Assembly (NCBI RefSeq): GCF_001544475.1
Contig: NZ_FCNW02000001.1
Span: forward strand, 496,001 to 560,000
DNA: 64,000 bases
Source: Caballeronia humi
Lineage (GTDB): Bacteria; Pseudomonadota; Gammaproteobacteria; Burkholderiales; Burkholderiaceae
Reading direction: 5' to 3'
Part shown: positions 43,225 to 52,737 of the stretch, piece after piece
Layout of the letters: each line of letters begins with the position of its first letter
Position numbering within the stretch: the stretch's first letter is position 1
The notes under the pieces: generated by a model
What the model was told of the DNA's origin: nothing
Database searches by the model: none
Seen by the model: only the letters and a program-made list of their open reading frames with translations
Program-made: the position numbers and the translations under genes

Positions 43225-45195
43225 TCACGCACGCCGCAGCGTCAACATGAATTCTGCACCTTGAGCACGGTCAGCGTCGGCCTGCGTGCCGCCTTCGGGG
43301 CCATCGACCGCGAGCGCCACCGCCCGATTGCGCGCGACGAGCGTGCCGCCGTAGTCACGCGCGATCGCCGATGAAATCGCCAGGCCGAGGCCCAGGCCGT
43401 GCCCCATCTCCTTCGTCGTGAAGAATGGCTCGAAGAGGCGCGGCAGGACATCGGCGGGAATGCCGGGACCGTTGTCGCGCACGACGAGCTCGACGGCCTC
43501 CTCGCGCCTCTCGATCAATATTGAGATGCGCGGCGAATCGCACGCGCCGACCGCGTCGAGCGCATTGCCGATCAGGTTGATCAGAATCTGCTCCAGCCGC
43601 AGGTCCTCGCAGCGCACGAAAACCGGCGCGTTTTCATCGGCGAGTTCGGGCGCGACGTCGAGCGCGACGTTCTGCATCCGCGGTCGCAGCATCGCGAGCA
43701 CGTTGCGCAGCGCGCGCGTCACATCGGTGCGGGCGTTGCGCGGCCGCGCCTTCGAGACGAACAGCTTCAACTGATTGGTGATCTTGCCCATCCGCTCCGT
43801 CAGCGAGGCGATCGCTTCCAGATTCTCCCGCGCCGCCGCCTGATCGCCGCGTTCGATCAGGACGCGTGTGTTGTCGGAGAAACTGCGCAGCGCGGCGAGC
43901 GGCTGATTCAGCTCGTGCGTGATGCCGGCCGCCATCTGGCCGAGCGCGGCGAGCTTGCTTGCCTGGATCAGCTCGTCGTGCGCGGCGCGCAAATCCTGCT
44001 CGGCGCGCGTGCGCTCGCTCACCTCCTTCGTCAGTTGCGCGTTCGCCTCTGACAGATCGGCAGTGCGCTCGGCCACGCGCTGGTTCAGTTCGGCATAGGC
44101 CGTTTGCAGCAATTCGCGGCTGCGGATCATGTCGCGCACGCGCACGCGCCGCATGCGCCAGTAAAACGCCAGCAGGCAGAGCGACACGAACACGAGCCCC
44201 GTCACGATCGCGGCCGTGCGCGCGGCGCTCTCGACAGGATCGAGCGGCGCCATCGTGATCAGTTGCCAGTCGGGTTCGCCGATCGAACGGCGCGTCGCAA
44301 GGAAGCTCGGCGGATTGCGCCCGCCGCCGATGCGCACGATCTGCGCATCGCCTTCGAGCGTCTTCACAATGGTCATCGGCAGCGGCTCGATCGTCTTTTG
44401 CGCGTACTGACGCGCGGCGAACACGGACGCCTCGATGTTCTTCGGCAGCGGCCGCACCGCGTGATATTTCCACGCCGGCACGGAGGAGAGAAAAATCACG
44501 CCGTGATCGTCGGTGACGATGAGCGGCTCGACCGCATCCGCACCCTGCAGCCATTCGAGGTTGAGCTTCACCACCGCCACGCCGACGATCGCGCGCGTAC
44601 CTTCGCGATAAACCGGTTGCGAGATGTAATACCCCGGCTCGCGCGACACCGTGCCGAGCCCGAAGAAACGGCCGGTGTGGCCTTGCGTCGCGTCGATGAA
44701 ATAAGGGCGAAATTGATATTCCGAGCCGACGAAGCTGTCCGGCTGCAGCCAGTTGCTGGCGGCGACGCACACGCCGTTCGCCCGGATGATGTAGGTGACG
44801 GTCGCGCGGGCACGGCCGTTCAGGTCGTCGAGATAGCGGTTCGCGCGTTCCGTGTTGCGCGGCGTTGGATCGGTCAGGACATCCTGCACGATCGGATGGC
44901 GCGACAGCAGGTACGGCAGATATTCGTAACGGTCGAGCGTGCTCTTGAGCGTGCCTGTCGTGCGATCGACGCGGGCCGCGGCGTTGCGCCGCAAGTCGTC
45001 GATGCCGCGCTGCCATGCGATGTTCCAGGTGAGCGCGCAGGCCGCCACGAGCGCGGCGGCGAGCGCGAGGAACACGAGCAAACGGCGCGTCACGTGTGCG
45101 GTTTCCGGGAGAGGGGATTGCGCGATTGTGGCATAGGAGCCGTCCGAAAACGGACGCGGCGAAGCATCCGTGATCTGATGCTTCGCCGCTTTCAT
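43225..45195 (-). CDS. dctB: DctB-type C4-dicarboxylate sensor histidine kinase
   Basis: A 656-residue sensor. Two membrane helices (about residues 38-60 and 325-345) bracket a large periplasmic double-PAS (dCache) domain. A coiled coil follows (VAERTADLSEANAQLTKEVSERTRAEQDL), then the H-box GQMAAGITHELNQPLAALRSFSDN and the HATPase domain (NLIGNALDAVG, VRDNGPGIPADVLPRLFEPF, GLGLGLAISSAIARDYGG). It lies between dctA and dctD on the same strand, so the trio may be one transcript. The start could also be downstream, close to the first helix. Confidence 0.93.
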   Translation of the reverse strand: MKAAKHQITDASPRPFSDGSYATIAQSPLPETAHVTRRLLVFLALAAALVAACALTWNIAWQRGIDDLRRNAAARVDRTTGTLKSTLDRYEYLPYLLSRHPIVQDVLTDPTPRNTERANRYLDDLNGRARATVTYIIRANGVCVAASNWLQPDSFVGSEYQFRPYFIDATQGHTGRFFGLGTVSREPGYYISQPVYREGTRAIVGVAVVKLNLEWLQGADAVEPLIVTDDHGVIFLSSVPAWKYHAVRPLPKNIEASVFAARQYAQKTIEPLPMTIVKTLEGDAQIVRIGGGRNPPSFLATRRSIGEPDWQLITMAPLDPVESAARTAAIVTGLVFVSLCLLAFYWRMRRVRVRDMIRSRELLQTAYAELNQRVAERTADLSEANAQLTKEVSERTRAEQDLRAAHDELIQASKLAALGQMAAGITHELNQPLAALRSFSDNTRVLIERGDQAAARENLEAIASLTERMGKITNQLKLFVSKARPRNARTDVTRALRNVLAMLRPRMQNVALDVAPELADENAPVFVRCEDLRLEQILINLIGNALDAVGACDSPRISILIERREEAVELVVRDNGPGIPADVLPRLFEPFFTTKEMGHGLGLGLAISSAIARDYGGTLVARNRAVALAVDGPEGGTQADADRAQGAEFMLTLRRA

Positions 45196-45214
45196 TGCCG
45201 TGTCGTCCGGTTTT

Positions 45215-46516
45215 TTAGTGCTGTTTCAGCGGAACGGGTTCCTCTTCCGTATCGGCCACCGGGTTGCCGGACAGCGCGTTACGCATCTTGTTGCGATCGA
45301 GTTCCTTCTCCCATGCCGACACGACGACCGTCGCCACGCCGTTACCGACGATGTTCGTCAGCGCGCGGCATTCGCTCATGAAGCGGTCGATGCCGAGAAT
45401 CAGCACCATGCCGGCGAGCGGGATCGTCGGCACGACGGCGAGCGTTGCGGCGAGCGTGATGAAGCCCGCGCCCGTCACGCCGCTCGCGCCCTTCGACGTC
45501 AGCATCGTCACCGCGAGGAGCGTCAACTGCTGCGTCCAGGTGAGATCGGTGTTCGTCGCCTGCGCGATGAAGAGCACGGCCATCGTCATGTAGATGTTCG
45601 TGCCGTCGAGGTTGAACGAGTAGCCGGTCGGCACCACGAGACCCACCACCGAGCGCGAGCAGCCGAGCTTTTCGAGTTTCAACATCAGTTGCGGGAGCGC
45701 CGCTTCCGACGAGCTCGTGCCGAGCACGATCAGCATCTCTTCCTTGATATACGAGATGAAGCGCAGAATGTTGAAGCCCACCACCTTCGCGATCGAGCCG
45801 AGCACGACGACCACGAAGATGATCGACGTCAGATAGAACGTGCCGATCAGCTTCAGCATCGGCACGAGCGAGCCGATGCCGTACTTGCCGATGGTGAACG
45901 CCATCGCGCCGAACGCGCCGATCGGCGCAAGCTTCGTGATGATGCCGACCATGCCGAACAGCACGCCCGACAAGCCTTCGATGAACGTCGTCACCACGCG
46001 GCCCCGATCGCCCAGGTGCGCGAGCACGGCGCCGAACAGAAGCGCGATCAGCAGGATCTGCAGGATTTCGCCCTGCGCGAACGCCGACACGAGCGTATCC
46101 GGGATGATGTGCATCAGGAAATCGACCGTCGACTGGCCGTGCGCCTTCGCGGCGTAGGATGCGACCGCCTTGCCGTCGAGCGTCGCCGGATCGACGTTGA
46201 AGCCGGCGCCCGGTTTCAGGATGTGCGTCGCGGCGAGGCCGATCACGAGCGCGAAGCTCGAGACGATCTCGAAGTACAGCAGCGCCTTGCCGCCGACGCG
46301 CCCGACCTTCTTCATGTCCTCCATGCCGGCGATACCGGTCACGACGGTACAGAAGATGATCGGCCCGATCACCATCTTGATGAGCTTGATGAACCCGTCG
46401 CCGAGCGGCTTCATGTCGGTGGCGAAGGTGGGATAGAAGTGTCCGAGCGCGATACCGACAGCGATGGCGATCAGCACCTGCACGTACAGGACTTTGTAGA
46501 AGGGTTTTTTCGTCAC
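45215..46516 (-). CDS. dctA: C4-dicarboxylate/proton symporter
   Basis: A 433-residue transporter for succinate, fumarate and malate, of the DAACS family. It begins [25 protein letters not shown] and includes [18 protein letters not shown], the serine-rich hairpin [35 protein letters not shown] and the C-terminal [20 protein letters not shown]. The start is probably GTG at 46516; an in-frame TTG at 46531 would add five residues. A sigma-54 promoter about 220 bases upstream fits control by DctB-DctD. Confidence 0.95.
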   Translation of the reverse strand: MTKKPFYKVLYVQVLIAIAVGIALGHFYPTFATDMKPLGDGFIKLIKMVIGPIIFCTVVTGIAGMEDMKKVGRVGGKALLYFEIVSSFALVIGLAATHILKPGAGFNVDPATLDGKAVASYAAKAHGQSTVDFLMHIIPDTLVSAFAQGEILQILLIALLFGAVLAHLGDRGRVVTTFIEGLSGVLFGMVGIITKLAPIGAFGAMAFTIGKYGIGSLVPMLKLIGTFYLTSIIFVVVVLGSIAKVVGFNILRFISYIKEEMLIVLGTSSSEAALPQLMLKLEKLGCSRSVVGLVVPTGYSFNLDGTNIYMTMAVLFIAQATNTDLTWTQQLTLLAVTMLTSKGASGVTGAGFITLAATLAVVPTIPLAGMVLILGIDRFMSECRALTNIVGNGVATVVVSAWEKELDRNKMRNALSGNPVADTEEEPVPLKQH

Positions 46517-46738
46517 GATGGTTCCAGGCAAATTTCAGGCAGTTGGCAAGGGAAGCCGGTGGCGAGCCGCGAGAAGCGCGAGGAGCGTCGGTACTTTGAG
46601 AGGAGCACCATGAAACGCGCCGCGAGCAGCAGCCAGGCCGCTACGACGACGGATTCAAGGGCGTTTCGAGGGATTGGGATGCATCGCTTGTCTCCTTTGG
46701 CTTTTTATGGAGCGGCCTTGCGGGCCACGCTTATACAT

Positions 46739-46754
46739 TGCAAGGTCGATGCCA
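46739..46754 (-). promoter_or_regulatory. Sigma-54 promoter of dctA
   Basis: On the minus strand TGGCATCGACCTTGCA matches TGGCAC-N5-TTGCW with one mismatch and keeps the essential GG and GC. It lies 222 bases before the dctA start and is the expected target of DctD with sigma-54. Confidence 0.8.
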
Positions 46755-46822
46755 GTTTTTGTTTTGGCTAAACGATTGAATCTAATGGGGTTTTTGCGCT
46801 CTCCCCTGATCTCCCATCCGGC

Positions 46823-46862
46823 TTTCCGGAATTCAGGAAATACGCCGTCCGGCGTTCCGGAC
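46823..46862. promoter_or_regulatory. Paired palindromes, candidate DctD enhancer sites
   Basis: TTTCCGGAATTCAGGAAA (46823-46840) and GTCCGGCGTTCCGGAC (46847-46862) are adjacent inverted repeats whose centres are 23 bases apart. They sit about 70-110 bases upstream of the dctA sigma-54 promoter, where an enhancer-binding dimer pair would act. Confidence 0.55.
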
Positions 46863-46963
46863 AGCCTGCGGGTTTTCCCTTAGAGCCTTTGTCTACGGGG
46901 TTTCCCGAGGTTTTCAGACAGTTTTAAGATGTGCTGAACCCGATTAGCAATCCAGCGACCCGG

Positions 46964-46992
46964 AAAACAAAAAACCCACGTTGCCGTGGGTT
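46964..46992 (-). terminator. Intrinsic terminator of lipB-lipA
   Basis: AACCCACG (46973-46980) and CGTGGGTT (46985-46992) form an 8-bp stem with a four-base loop, followed on the minus strand by a long T-rich run. T's also follow on the plus strand, so it may work both ways. It lies 27 bases after the lipA stop codon. Confidence 0.85.
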
Positions 46993-47018
46993 TTCTTTAG
47001 AACCGAAAGCGAGGTTTC

Positions 47019-48041
47019 TTAAACCACGCCCGCGTCGTGCGCCTGCTGATCCGCGTGATAGCTCGACCGCACCATCGCGCCGACTGCCGCGTGCGTGAAA
47101 CCCATCTCGTACGCCGCTTCCTCGTACATCTTGAAGGTATCGGGATGCACGTACGAACGCACCGGCAAATGGTGCTCCGACGGCTGCAGATACTGCCCGA
47201 TCGTCAGCATGTCGACGTTGTGCTCGCGCAGGTCGCGCATCACCTGAAGGATTTCGTCCTCCATTTCTCCAAGACCGACCATCAGCCCGGATTTCGTCGC
47301 GACCTCCGGATGCAGCGCTTTGAAGTCCTTCAGCAGCTTCAGCGAATGGTGATAGTCCGACCCCGGACGCGCTTCCTTATAAAGACGCGGCACCGTTTCG
47401 AGATTGTGGTTCATCACATCGGGCGGAGCGGCGGTCAGGATGCCGATCGCGCGATCCAGTCGTCCGCGGAAGTCCGGCGTCAGGATTTCGATACGCGTTT
47501 GCGGCGAATGCTCGCGGACTTGCCGAATGCATTCGACGAAGTGCGCTGCGCCACCGTCGCGCAGATCGTCGCGATCGACGCTCGTGATCACCACGTACTT
47601 CAGCTTCAGCGCACCGATCGTGCGGGCGAGGTTCAGCGGTTCGTCGGCGTCGAGCGGATCGGGACGGCCGTGCCCGACGTCGCAGAACGGGCAGCGGCGC
47701 GTGCACTTGTCGCCCATGATCATGAACGTCGCGGTGCCCTTGCCGAAACATTCGCCGATGTTCGGGCAACTCGCTTCCTCGCACACCGTGTGCAGGTTGT
47801 GCTCACGCAGGATCTGCTTGATTTCGTAGAAACGCGAGCTGCCGGTCGCGGCTTTCACGCGAATCCACTCGGGCTTCTTCAGTTTTTCGATCGGGACGAT
47901 CTTGATCGGAATGCGCGCCGTCTTGGCCTGCGCCTTCTGCTTGGCGGTGGCGTCGTAGGCGGCGGGGGCGGGCGTTGCGGGCGTTGCGGGCGTTGCGGAG
48001 GTTGCAAGAGCGCCAGCGAGATTTCCGGTTGCGTCATTCAT
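47019..48041 (-). CDS. lipA: Lipoyl synthase
   Basis: A 340-residue radical-SAM enzyme that inserts two sulfurs into protein-bound octanoate. The auxiliary cluster cysteines are in [12 protein letters not shown] and the radical-SAM cluster in [22 protein letters not shown]-like segments are replaced by the usual [11 protein letters not shown], and the C-terminus has [11 protein letters not shown]. Near the N-terminus an Ala-Thr-Pro repeat is encoded by four 9-bp units (47970-48005). It follows lipB by 13 bases and ends at a strong terminator. Confidence 0.97.
   Translation of the reverse strand: MNDATGNLAGALATSATPATPATPAPAAYDATAKQKAQAKTARIPIKIVPIEKLKKPEWIRVKAATGSSRFYEIKQILREHNLHTVCEEASCPNIGECFGKGTATFMIMGDKCTRRCPFCDVGHGRPDPLDADEPLNLARTIGALKLKYVVITSVDRDDLRDGGAAHFVECIRQVREHSPQTRIEILTPDFRGRLDRAIGILTAAPPDVMNHNLETVPRLYKEARPGSDYHHSLKLLKDFKALHPEVATKSGLMVGLGEMEDEILQVMRDLREHNVDMLTIGQYLQPSEHHLPVRSYVHPDTFKMYEEAAYEMGFTHAAVGAMVRSSYHADQQAHDAGVV
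47970..48005. repeat. 9-bp tandem repeat inside lipA
   Basis: Three exact copies of GGGCGTTGC followed by GGAGGTTGC. On the coding strand each unit reads Ala-Thr-Pro or nearly so. The length is a multiple of three, so copy-number change would lengthen or shorten the N-terminal linker without a frameshift. Confidence 0.85.
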
Positions 48042-48054
48042 TCGGTCGATCCAT

Positions 48055-48831
48055 TCAGACGGTCAGGCCGTTCTGCGGTTGAGCGGCGCCACTCGGAACG
48101 CCGTCGATTTGGTAGGTAAGCCGTTCAGCGAGACGCCCGGCCACTTCATGCCAGTCGGCCGCGACGCCGAGCGTCGCCATGTCGACTGTTTCGAGTCCCG
48201 CGTAGCCACATGGATTGATCGCCAGAAACGGCTGCAGATCCATCTTCACGTTCAGGCTCACGCCGTGATAACTGCAGCCATTTCGAATCTTCAGACCCAG
48301 CGCGGCGATTTTCGCGCCTTCGTGCAGATGGGCGTCCGGGCTTGTCGCACGGTCGTTTTCGAACGGTCGTGAGACGTAGATGCCGGGCGCGCCAGCCTTA
48401 CGATCAGTCGCCAGATTATACGCCGCAAGCGTTTCGATCACGGCCTCCTCGATCCGACGCACGAGTTCGCGCACCATCAGCTTGCGGCGGCGCAGGTCCA
48501 GCAGCAGGTACGCGACGACCTGTCCCGGGCCGTGGTACGTGATCTGCCCGCCGCGATCCACCTTGACAAGCGGGATGCCGCTATCGGCGACCAGAAGATG
48601 CGCGGGATCGCCCGCGAGACCGAGCGTGAACACCTGCGGATGCTCGACGAGCCAGATTTCGTCGGGCGTGTCAGGCGCGCGGGCGTCGGTGAACGCGCGC
48701 ATGGCGTCGAAGCTTTGGCCGTAGGGTTCGAGGCCGCGCCAGCGCAGCGTCACGGGATGCTCGCCGGAGCCGATGAGGCTCGCGGCGGCGAGATGGGGAT
48801 GAAGCGGGGAGTCAAGCGTCGTGGCGGGCAT
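48055..48831 (-). CDS. lipB: Octanoyl-ACP:protein octanoyltransferase
   Basis: A 258-residue transferase that moves octanoate from acyl carrier protein to lipoyl domains. The family motif is [26 protein letters not shown], and the catalytic Cys lies in [24 protein letters not shown]. It precedes lipA, which finishes the cofactor. The N-terminal 30 residues before the conserved fold are variable, so the exact start is less certain. Confidence 0.95.
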   Translation of the reverse strand: MPATTLDSPLHPHLAAASLIGSGEHPVTLRWRGLEPYGQSFDAMRAFTDARAPDTPDEIWLVEHPQVFTLGLAGDPAHLLVADSGIPLVKVDRGGQITYHGPGQVVAYLLLDLRRRKLMVRELVRRIEEAVIETLAAYNLATDRKAGAPGIYVSRPFENDRATSPDAHLHEGAKIAALGLKIRNGCSYHGVSLNVKMDLQPFLAINPCGYAGLETVDMATLGVAADWHEVAGRLAERLTYQIDGVPSGAAQPQNGLTV

Positions 48832-48885
48832 GGTCCCGGTAGTTTACCGAAATCGCGTGTTGCCCGCCGCGCCTTGGTATATCGC

Positions 48886-49212
48886 TCAGACCGTTCTCCA
48901 GCCGGAGCGGAAGCGTTCAACGAGCCGGTCGAACGAATGCGCGAGCCAGGTGGCGGCGCGCTGGTCGGGGCGCGGGCAAATCGTGAAGACGACTTGCGCG
49001 GCCCTGTCGCCATCGACGCTCAACCACAGCCGCTCGCGCTGGCGAAGCTTGAGCTTGTCGCCGGGGACGAGCCAGTAGTCCTCGATGTCGTTGCTGCGCG
49101 TCGCCCAGACGGCGGCGCCCTGGACCTTCAGTTGCGTGCTGCGGCCGATGCGCATCGGCACCGTTTCGCCGGGCTTGATTTCGAACGTGACGCTTGTGGA
49201 AATTTCTCGCAT
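48886..49212 (-). CDS. DUF2917 domain protein
   Basis: A 108-residue soluble protein, matching the DUF2917 family by its pattern EISTSVTFEIKPGETVPMRIGRSTQLKVQGAAVWATRSND at the start and a cupin-like beta core (DYWLVPGDKLKL, LWLSVDGDRAAQVVF). The ATG at 49212 follows GGAG by six bases. It is divergent from a LysR-type regulator across 138 bases and may be its target, which is common for this family pair. Function unknown. Confidence 0.8.
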   Translation of the reverse strand: MREISTSVTFEIKPGETVPMRIGRSTQLKVQGAAVWATRSNDIEDYWLVPGDKLKLRQRERLWLSVDGDRAAQVVFTICPRPDQRAATWLAHSFDRLVERFRSGWRTV

Positions 49213-49350
49213 GATCGACTCCGCCAAAGTTGGTTTCGATGGCTACAATCGTAGGCGCGGCAAGGGGTTACGCAAAACGAGCAATTTTCACGGCTATGTG
49301 AGGTAAATTAGCTAAGCTCCGGTCTTTCAGGTTAGCCAAACTCAACACTC

Positions 49351-50304
49351 ATGGATCTCCGCCAACTCCCCGCCCTCAACGCCTTGCGTGCCTTCGAAGC
49401 CGCCGCGCGCCACGAAAGCTTCTCCCGCGCCGCCGACGAACTTTTCGTCACGCACGGCGCTGTGAGCCACCAAGTTCGCGCGCTCGAAGCCGAGCTCGGC
49501 GTACCGCTCTTCGCCCGCGATGGCAAGCGCGTGCGTCTCACAGACGGCGGCCGGCAATACGCCGCCGAAGTCCGCGCCGCGCTCGTCACGCTTGCCGAAG
49601 CCACGCGTCAGGTGCGCTCAGGCGATCGCGACCGGCGGCTCGTCGTATCGATGCTGTCGTCGTTCTCGGCGCGTTTCGTGACGCCGCGTGTCGGCGGTTT
49701 CATCGAAAAACATCCGGAAATCGACCTCGAACTGCTGTCGACGAACGCACTCACCGATTTCACCCGCGACGACGTGGATGTAGCGATTCGCTTCGGCTTC
49801 GGCAAATACCCAGGCTTACACGCTGAAAAGCTGCTTGATGAGGTTTTTTTCCCCGCATGTTCGCCGAAGTTCAACGGAGGCAAGCTCCCGCGCGCGCCCG
49901 CCGATCTCGCGAACACACCGCTGCTGCGCTCCAACGACGAACTGTGGCGCCCGTGGTTCGACGCCGCCGGACTCACGGAAATGCCCGAGCCGAAACGCGG
50001 CGTCTTGTACGAGGATTCGTCGAATTTGCTGCAGGCGGCCATCGACGGCCAGGGGATCGCGCTCGTGCGCCGCTCGCTCGCGATGCATGAAATCGTCGCG
50101 GGGCGGCTCGTGCGGCTTTTTGCAATCGACGGGCCGAGCCCGTGGACCTATTTCTTCGTCTGCCCGCCCGCCTTGCTGAAGGCGAAGCGGGTGCAGGATT
50201 TTCGCGCGTGGATTTTCGACGAAGCCGAGCAGTTCAAGCGCATCTACGAATGCACACCGGCCGCGTGCGATGCGCCCGTCGCGCAGGTCAGAGCACTACC
50301 TTGA
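49351..50304 (+). CDS. GcvA-like LysR-family regulator
   Basis: A 317-residue LysR regulator. The N-terminal HTH reads LPALNALRAFEAAARHESFSRAADELFVTHGAVSHQVRALEAELG, the GcvA-type pattern, followed by the substrate-binding domain. Glycine cleavage genes are not in the window, so the GcvA label is by similarity only. It is divergent from the DUF2917 gene and interrupts the dacA-dat-ybeD-lipB-lipA order. Its 3' end overlaps the convergent DUF493 gene by 17 bases. Confidence 0.88.
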   Translation: MDLRQLPALNALRAFEAAARHESFSRAADELFVTHGAVSHQVRALEAELGVPLFARDGKRVRLTDGGRQYAAEVRAALVTLAEATRQVRSGDRDRRLVVSMLSSFSARFVTPRVGGFIEKHPEIDLELLSTNALTDFTRDDVDVAIRFGFGKYPGLHAEKLLDEVFFPACSPKFNGGKLPRAPADLANTPLLRSNDELWRPWFDAAGLTEMPEPKRGVLYEDSSNLLQAAIDGQGIALVRRSLAMHEIVAGRLVRLFAIDGPSPWTYFFVCPPALLKAKRVQDFRAWIFDEAEQFKRIYECTPAACDAPVAQVRALP

Positions 50305-50581
50305 CCATCGGATGGCCGGTGAGCGCGCGGTAGATGTCGTCGAGATGGGCGCGGCTTTGCGCGCGCACGGTGACGGTGAGGCCGGTGTAGTTGCCGCCGG
50401 ACGACGGTCGCGTCTCGATGCGCGTCACATCGAATTCGCCGTCGTACTCGCGGATCACGGTGACGATCGCATCCTGAAATTCGGGATGCGACTTGCCCAT
50501 CACCTTGATCGGGAAATCGCAGGGGAAATTGAACAGGTCGTCGGCGGTTTGGGGGGTGGCTGGTTTCTCGGGGGTCGTCAT
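50288..50581 (-). CDS. DUF493 (YbeD) family protein
   Basis: A 97-residue protein of the YbeD family, a small ferredoxin-like alpha/beta fold resembling allosteric regulatory domains. Conserved pieces are LFNFPCDFPIKVMGKSHPEF and GGNYTGLTVTVRAQSRAHLDDIYRAL. It sits between the dacA-dat pair and the lip genes as in E. coli. The ATG at 50581 follows AAGGAG. Function unknown; a link to lipoate attachment has been supposed from position. Confidence 0.9.
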   Translation of the reverse strand: MTTPEKPATPQTADDLFNFPCDFPIKVMGKSHPEFQDAIVTVIREYDGEFDVTRIETRPSSGGNYTGLTVTVRAQSRAHLDDIYRALTGHPMVKVVL

Positions 50582-50592
50582 GGCTTTCTCCT

Positions 50593-51495
50593 TCACTCGG
50601 CGCGTGCGCTGAACTGCCTCAGTTCGCGCGCCTTCGCCCGCTGGTAGGCGTCATACAGAGCAGCATAGACCGCGCCGGGCTGACCGTCGCCGACCGGCGC
50701 GCCGTCCAGCACGGTGATCGGCATCACTTCCTTCGTCGCCGAGCTGATCATGATTTCGTCGGCGTCGCGCAGTTCGGCTTCGGTGATCTCGCGCTCCTCG
50801 AACGCAATGCCCGCCTCGAGCGCCAGTTCCTCGACCAGCGCATAGCGGATGCCTTCGAGAATCCGCGGCCCGCGCGGCGCGCCGAAGAGCTTGCCGCTCT
50901 TCACGATCCACACATTCGACGACGATCCTTCCGTCAGCAGGCCGTCACGCAACTGGATGGTTTCGAGCGCGTCGTTTTCGGCGGCGTGCTGCGCCATCAG
51001 CACGTTGCCGAGCAGTGAAATCGATTTGATGTCGCAATGCAGCCAGCGCTTGTCCTCGGCGGTGACGGCGCGCGCGCCCTGCGCGCGGCTTTCGGCGCTC
51101 GGAAATGTGAGCGGATTGACCATTACGAAGACGGTCGGCGTGATATCGGCCGGGAACGCATGACCGCGACGCTTCGCCACACCGCGCGTCACGTGGAGAT
51201 ACACCAGCGCGTCGCCTTCGCCCTTGTTCGCGTCGATCGCCTGGTTGATCAGCGCGCGCCAGCCGGCGTCGTCGAAGGGATTGTGGATGCGAATCTTGCC
51301 GAGGCTGCGCGTGAGCCGCGCCAGATGCTGCGTAAGGCGGAACGGCGCGCGGCCGTCCGGCGTGGCGTATAGCGGCACGACTTCGTACACGCCGTCACCG
51401 AAGATAAAGCCGCGATCGAGCACCGGAATGCGCGCTTCGGAAAGCGGGCCCCACTCGCCGTTCAGATAAACGATGGGGTCGAGTTCATGGCTCAT
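50593..51495 (-). CDS. dat: D-amino acid aminotransferase (class IV PLP enzyme)
   Basis: A 300-residue fold-type IV aminotransferase. FIFGDGVYEVVPLYATPDG and HVTRGVAKRRGHAFP are early landmarks; the cofactor-binding IKSISLLGNVLMAQHAAE, with the lysine in its DIKS segment, and LTEGSSSNVWIVK follow. It probably makes D-glutamate or D-alanine for peptidoglycan, fitting its place directly after dacA. A branched-chain aminotransferase role is less likely but not excluded. Confidence 0.86.
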   Translation of the reverse strand: MSHELDPIVYLNGEWGPLSEARIPVLDRGFIFGDGVYEVVPLYATPDGRAPFRLTQHLARLTRSLGKIRIHNPFDDAGWRALINQAIDANKGEGDALVYLHVTRGVAKRRGHAFPADITPTVFVMVNPLTFPSAESRAQGARAVTAEDKRWLHCDIKSISLLGNVLMAQHAAENDALETIQLRDGLLTEGSSSNVWIVKSGKLFGAPRGPRILEGIRYALVEELALEAGIAFEEREITEAELRDADEIMISSATKEVMPITVLDGAPVGDGQPGAVYAALYDAYQRAKARELRQFSARAE

Positions 51496-51510
51496 CGCGA
51501 CGGTTCCTCT

Positions 51511-52737
51511 TTAAGACTTGCGCTTGTCCCACCACAGCAGCGCCGAATCCCACAGGCGCCCGACGATGCCCGCCTCCGGCACGTCCTGCAACGCGACGAG
51601 CGGGAACTGCGCGACTTCCTTGCCGTCCGCCATCATCTTGACAGTGCCGATCTGCTGGCCTTTCTTGACCGGCGCGGTGATCAGCGCGTTATGCGTGACC
51701 GACGGCTTCACCTTCTCGCCCATGCCCTTCGGCACGGTGACGTACTGGTCGGTCGTCACGCCCGCCTTCACGGTGTTCTCGGCGCCCTTGTAGATGCGCG
51801 GCGACTCGATCACCTGATCCGCCTTGTAGAGCCGCACCGCGTCGTAGGCCGTGTAGCCGTAGTTCAGCATCTTCAGGCTGTCCTGCACGCGGTTGTGCTC
51901 TTTCGGCTCGCCCATCATCACCGCGACGAGGCGCCGGCTCGAGTCGGGCACGCCGGTCAGCGGACGCTTCGAGGTCGCGATCAGGCAGTAACCGGCCGCT
52001 TTCGTATGGCCGGTCTTCAGGCCGTCGACGGTCGGATCGAGCCACAGCAGGCGGTTGCGGTTCGGCTGCTTGATCTTGTTGTACGTGAAGTCGCGCACCG
52101 AGAAGATGTCGTAGTACTCGGGGAAGTCACGGATCAGGCGCGTCGACAGCACGGCGAGGTCGCCCGCGGTCGTGTAGTGCTGCGGATCGGGCATGCCGTT
52201 GACGTCGGCGAAGTGGGTGTTCTTCATGCCGATGTTCTTCGCCGCCGCATTCATCAGCGTGACGAAGTTCGTCTCGCTGCCGCCGACGAGTTCCGCGAGC
52301 GCGATCGCCGCGTCGTTGCCCGACTGCACGATCATGCCGTAGACGAGATCGTGCACGGTCACCGGCTTGTTCGCCTCGACGAACATGCGCGACTCGTCGG
52401 TGCGAACGCGGCGCACGGCCTCGCTCGGCATGACGGTCTGGTCCATGTTGATCTTCTTCGACTTCAGCGCGTCGAATACAAGATATGCGGTCATCAGCTT
52501 CGTGAGCGACGCGGGCTCCGAGCGCTCGTCCGGGTTGCCGGAGGCGAGCACCTGGTTGCTCGTGGCATCGACGAGGACCCACGAACGCGCGGTCACGTCG
52601 GGCGGCGGCACTTGCGCGAAGGCGCTCGCGGCGGCCAGCGTGGCGGGCAGGACGATGGCGGCGGTGATCGCGCGGGTCAGAGCGCGTTGACGTGATTCAG
52701 CTACGGAGAAGGACAGGCCGGAAGGGGAAAAGCGCAT
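51511..52737 (-). CDS. dacA: D-alanyl-D-alanine carboxypeptidase (PBP5/6 type)
   Basis: A 408-residue penicillin-binding protein that trims the terminal D-Ala of peptidoglycan stems. A signal peptide ends near AASAFAQ. The active site has SxxK (EPASLTKLMTAY), SGN (IVQSGNDAAIALAE) and KTG (VDGLKTGHTKAAGYC). A C-terminal beta domain and an amphipathic membrane anchor (GRLWDSALLWWDKRKS) follow. It is followed by dat after 15 bases. The start is not fixed by a strong ribosome site. Confidence 0.95.
   Translation of the reverse strand: MRFSPSGLSFSVAESRQRALTRAITAAIVLPATLAAASAFAQVPPPDVTARSWVLVDATSNQVLASGNPDERSEPASLTKLMTAYLVFDALKSKKINMDQTVMPSEAVRRVRTDESRMFVEANKPVTVHDLVYGMIVQSGNDAAIALAELVGGSETNFVTLMNAAAKNIGMKNTHFADVNGMPDPQHYTTAGDLAVLSTRLIRDFPEYYDIFSVRDFTYNKIKQPNRNRLLWLDPTVDGLKTGHTKAAGYCLIATSKRPLTGVPDSSRRLVAVMMGEPKEHNRVQDSLKMLNYGYTAYDAVRLYKADQVIESPRIYKGAENTVKAGVTTDQYVTVPKGMGEKVKPSVTHNALITAPVKKGQQIGTVKMMADGKEVAQFPLVALQDVPEAGIVGRLWDSALLWWDKRKS

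Larger units (their letters stand above)
46517..47018. other. dctA leader and lipA downstream region
   Basis: A 502-base space on the minus strand between dctA and lipA. It holds the dctA leader, its sigma-54 promoter, the candidate enhancers and the lipA terminator. On the plus strand a 53-codon frame (46610-46771) has a good ribosome site but no other support. Confidence 0.6.
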
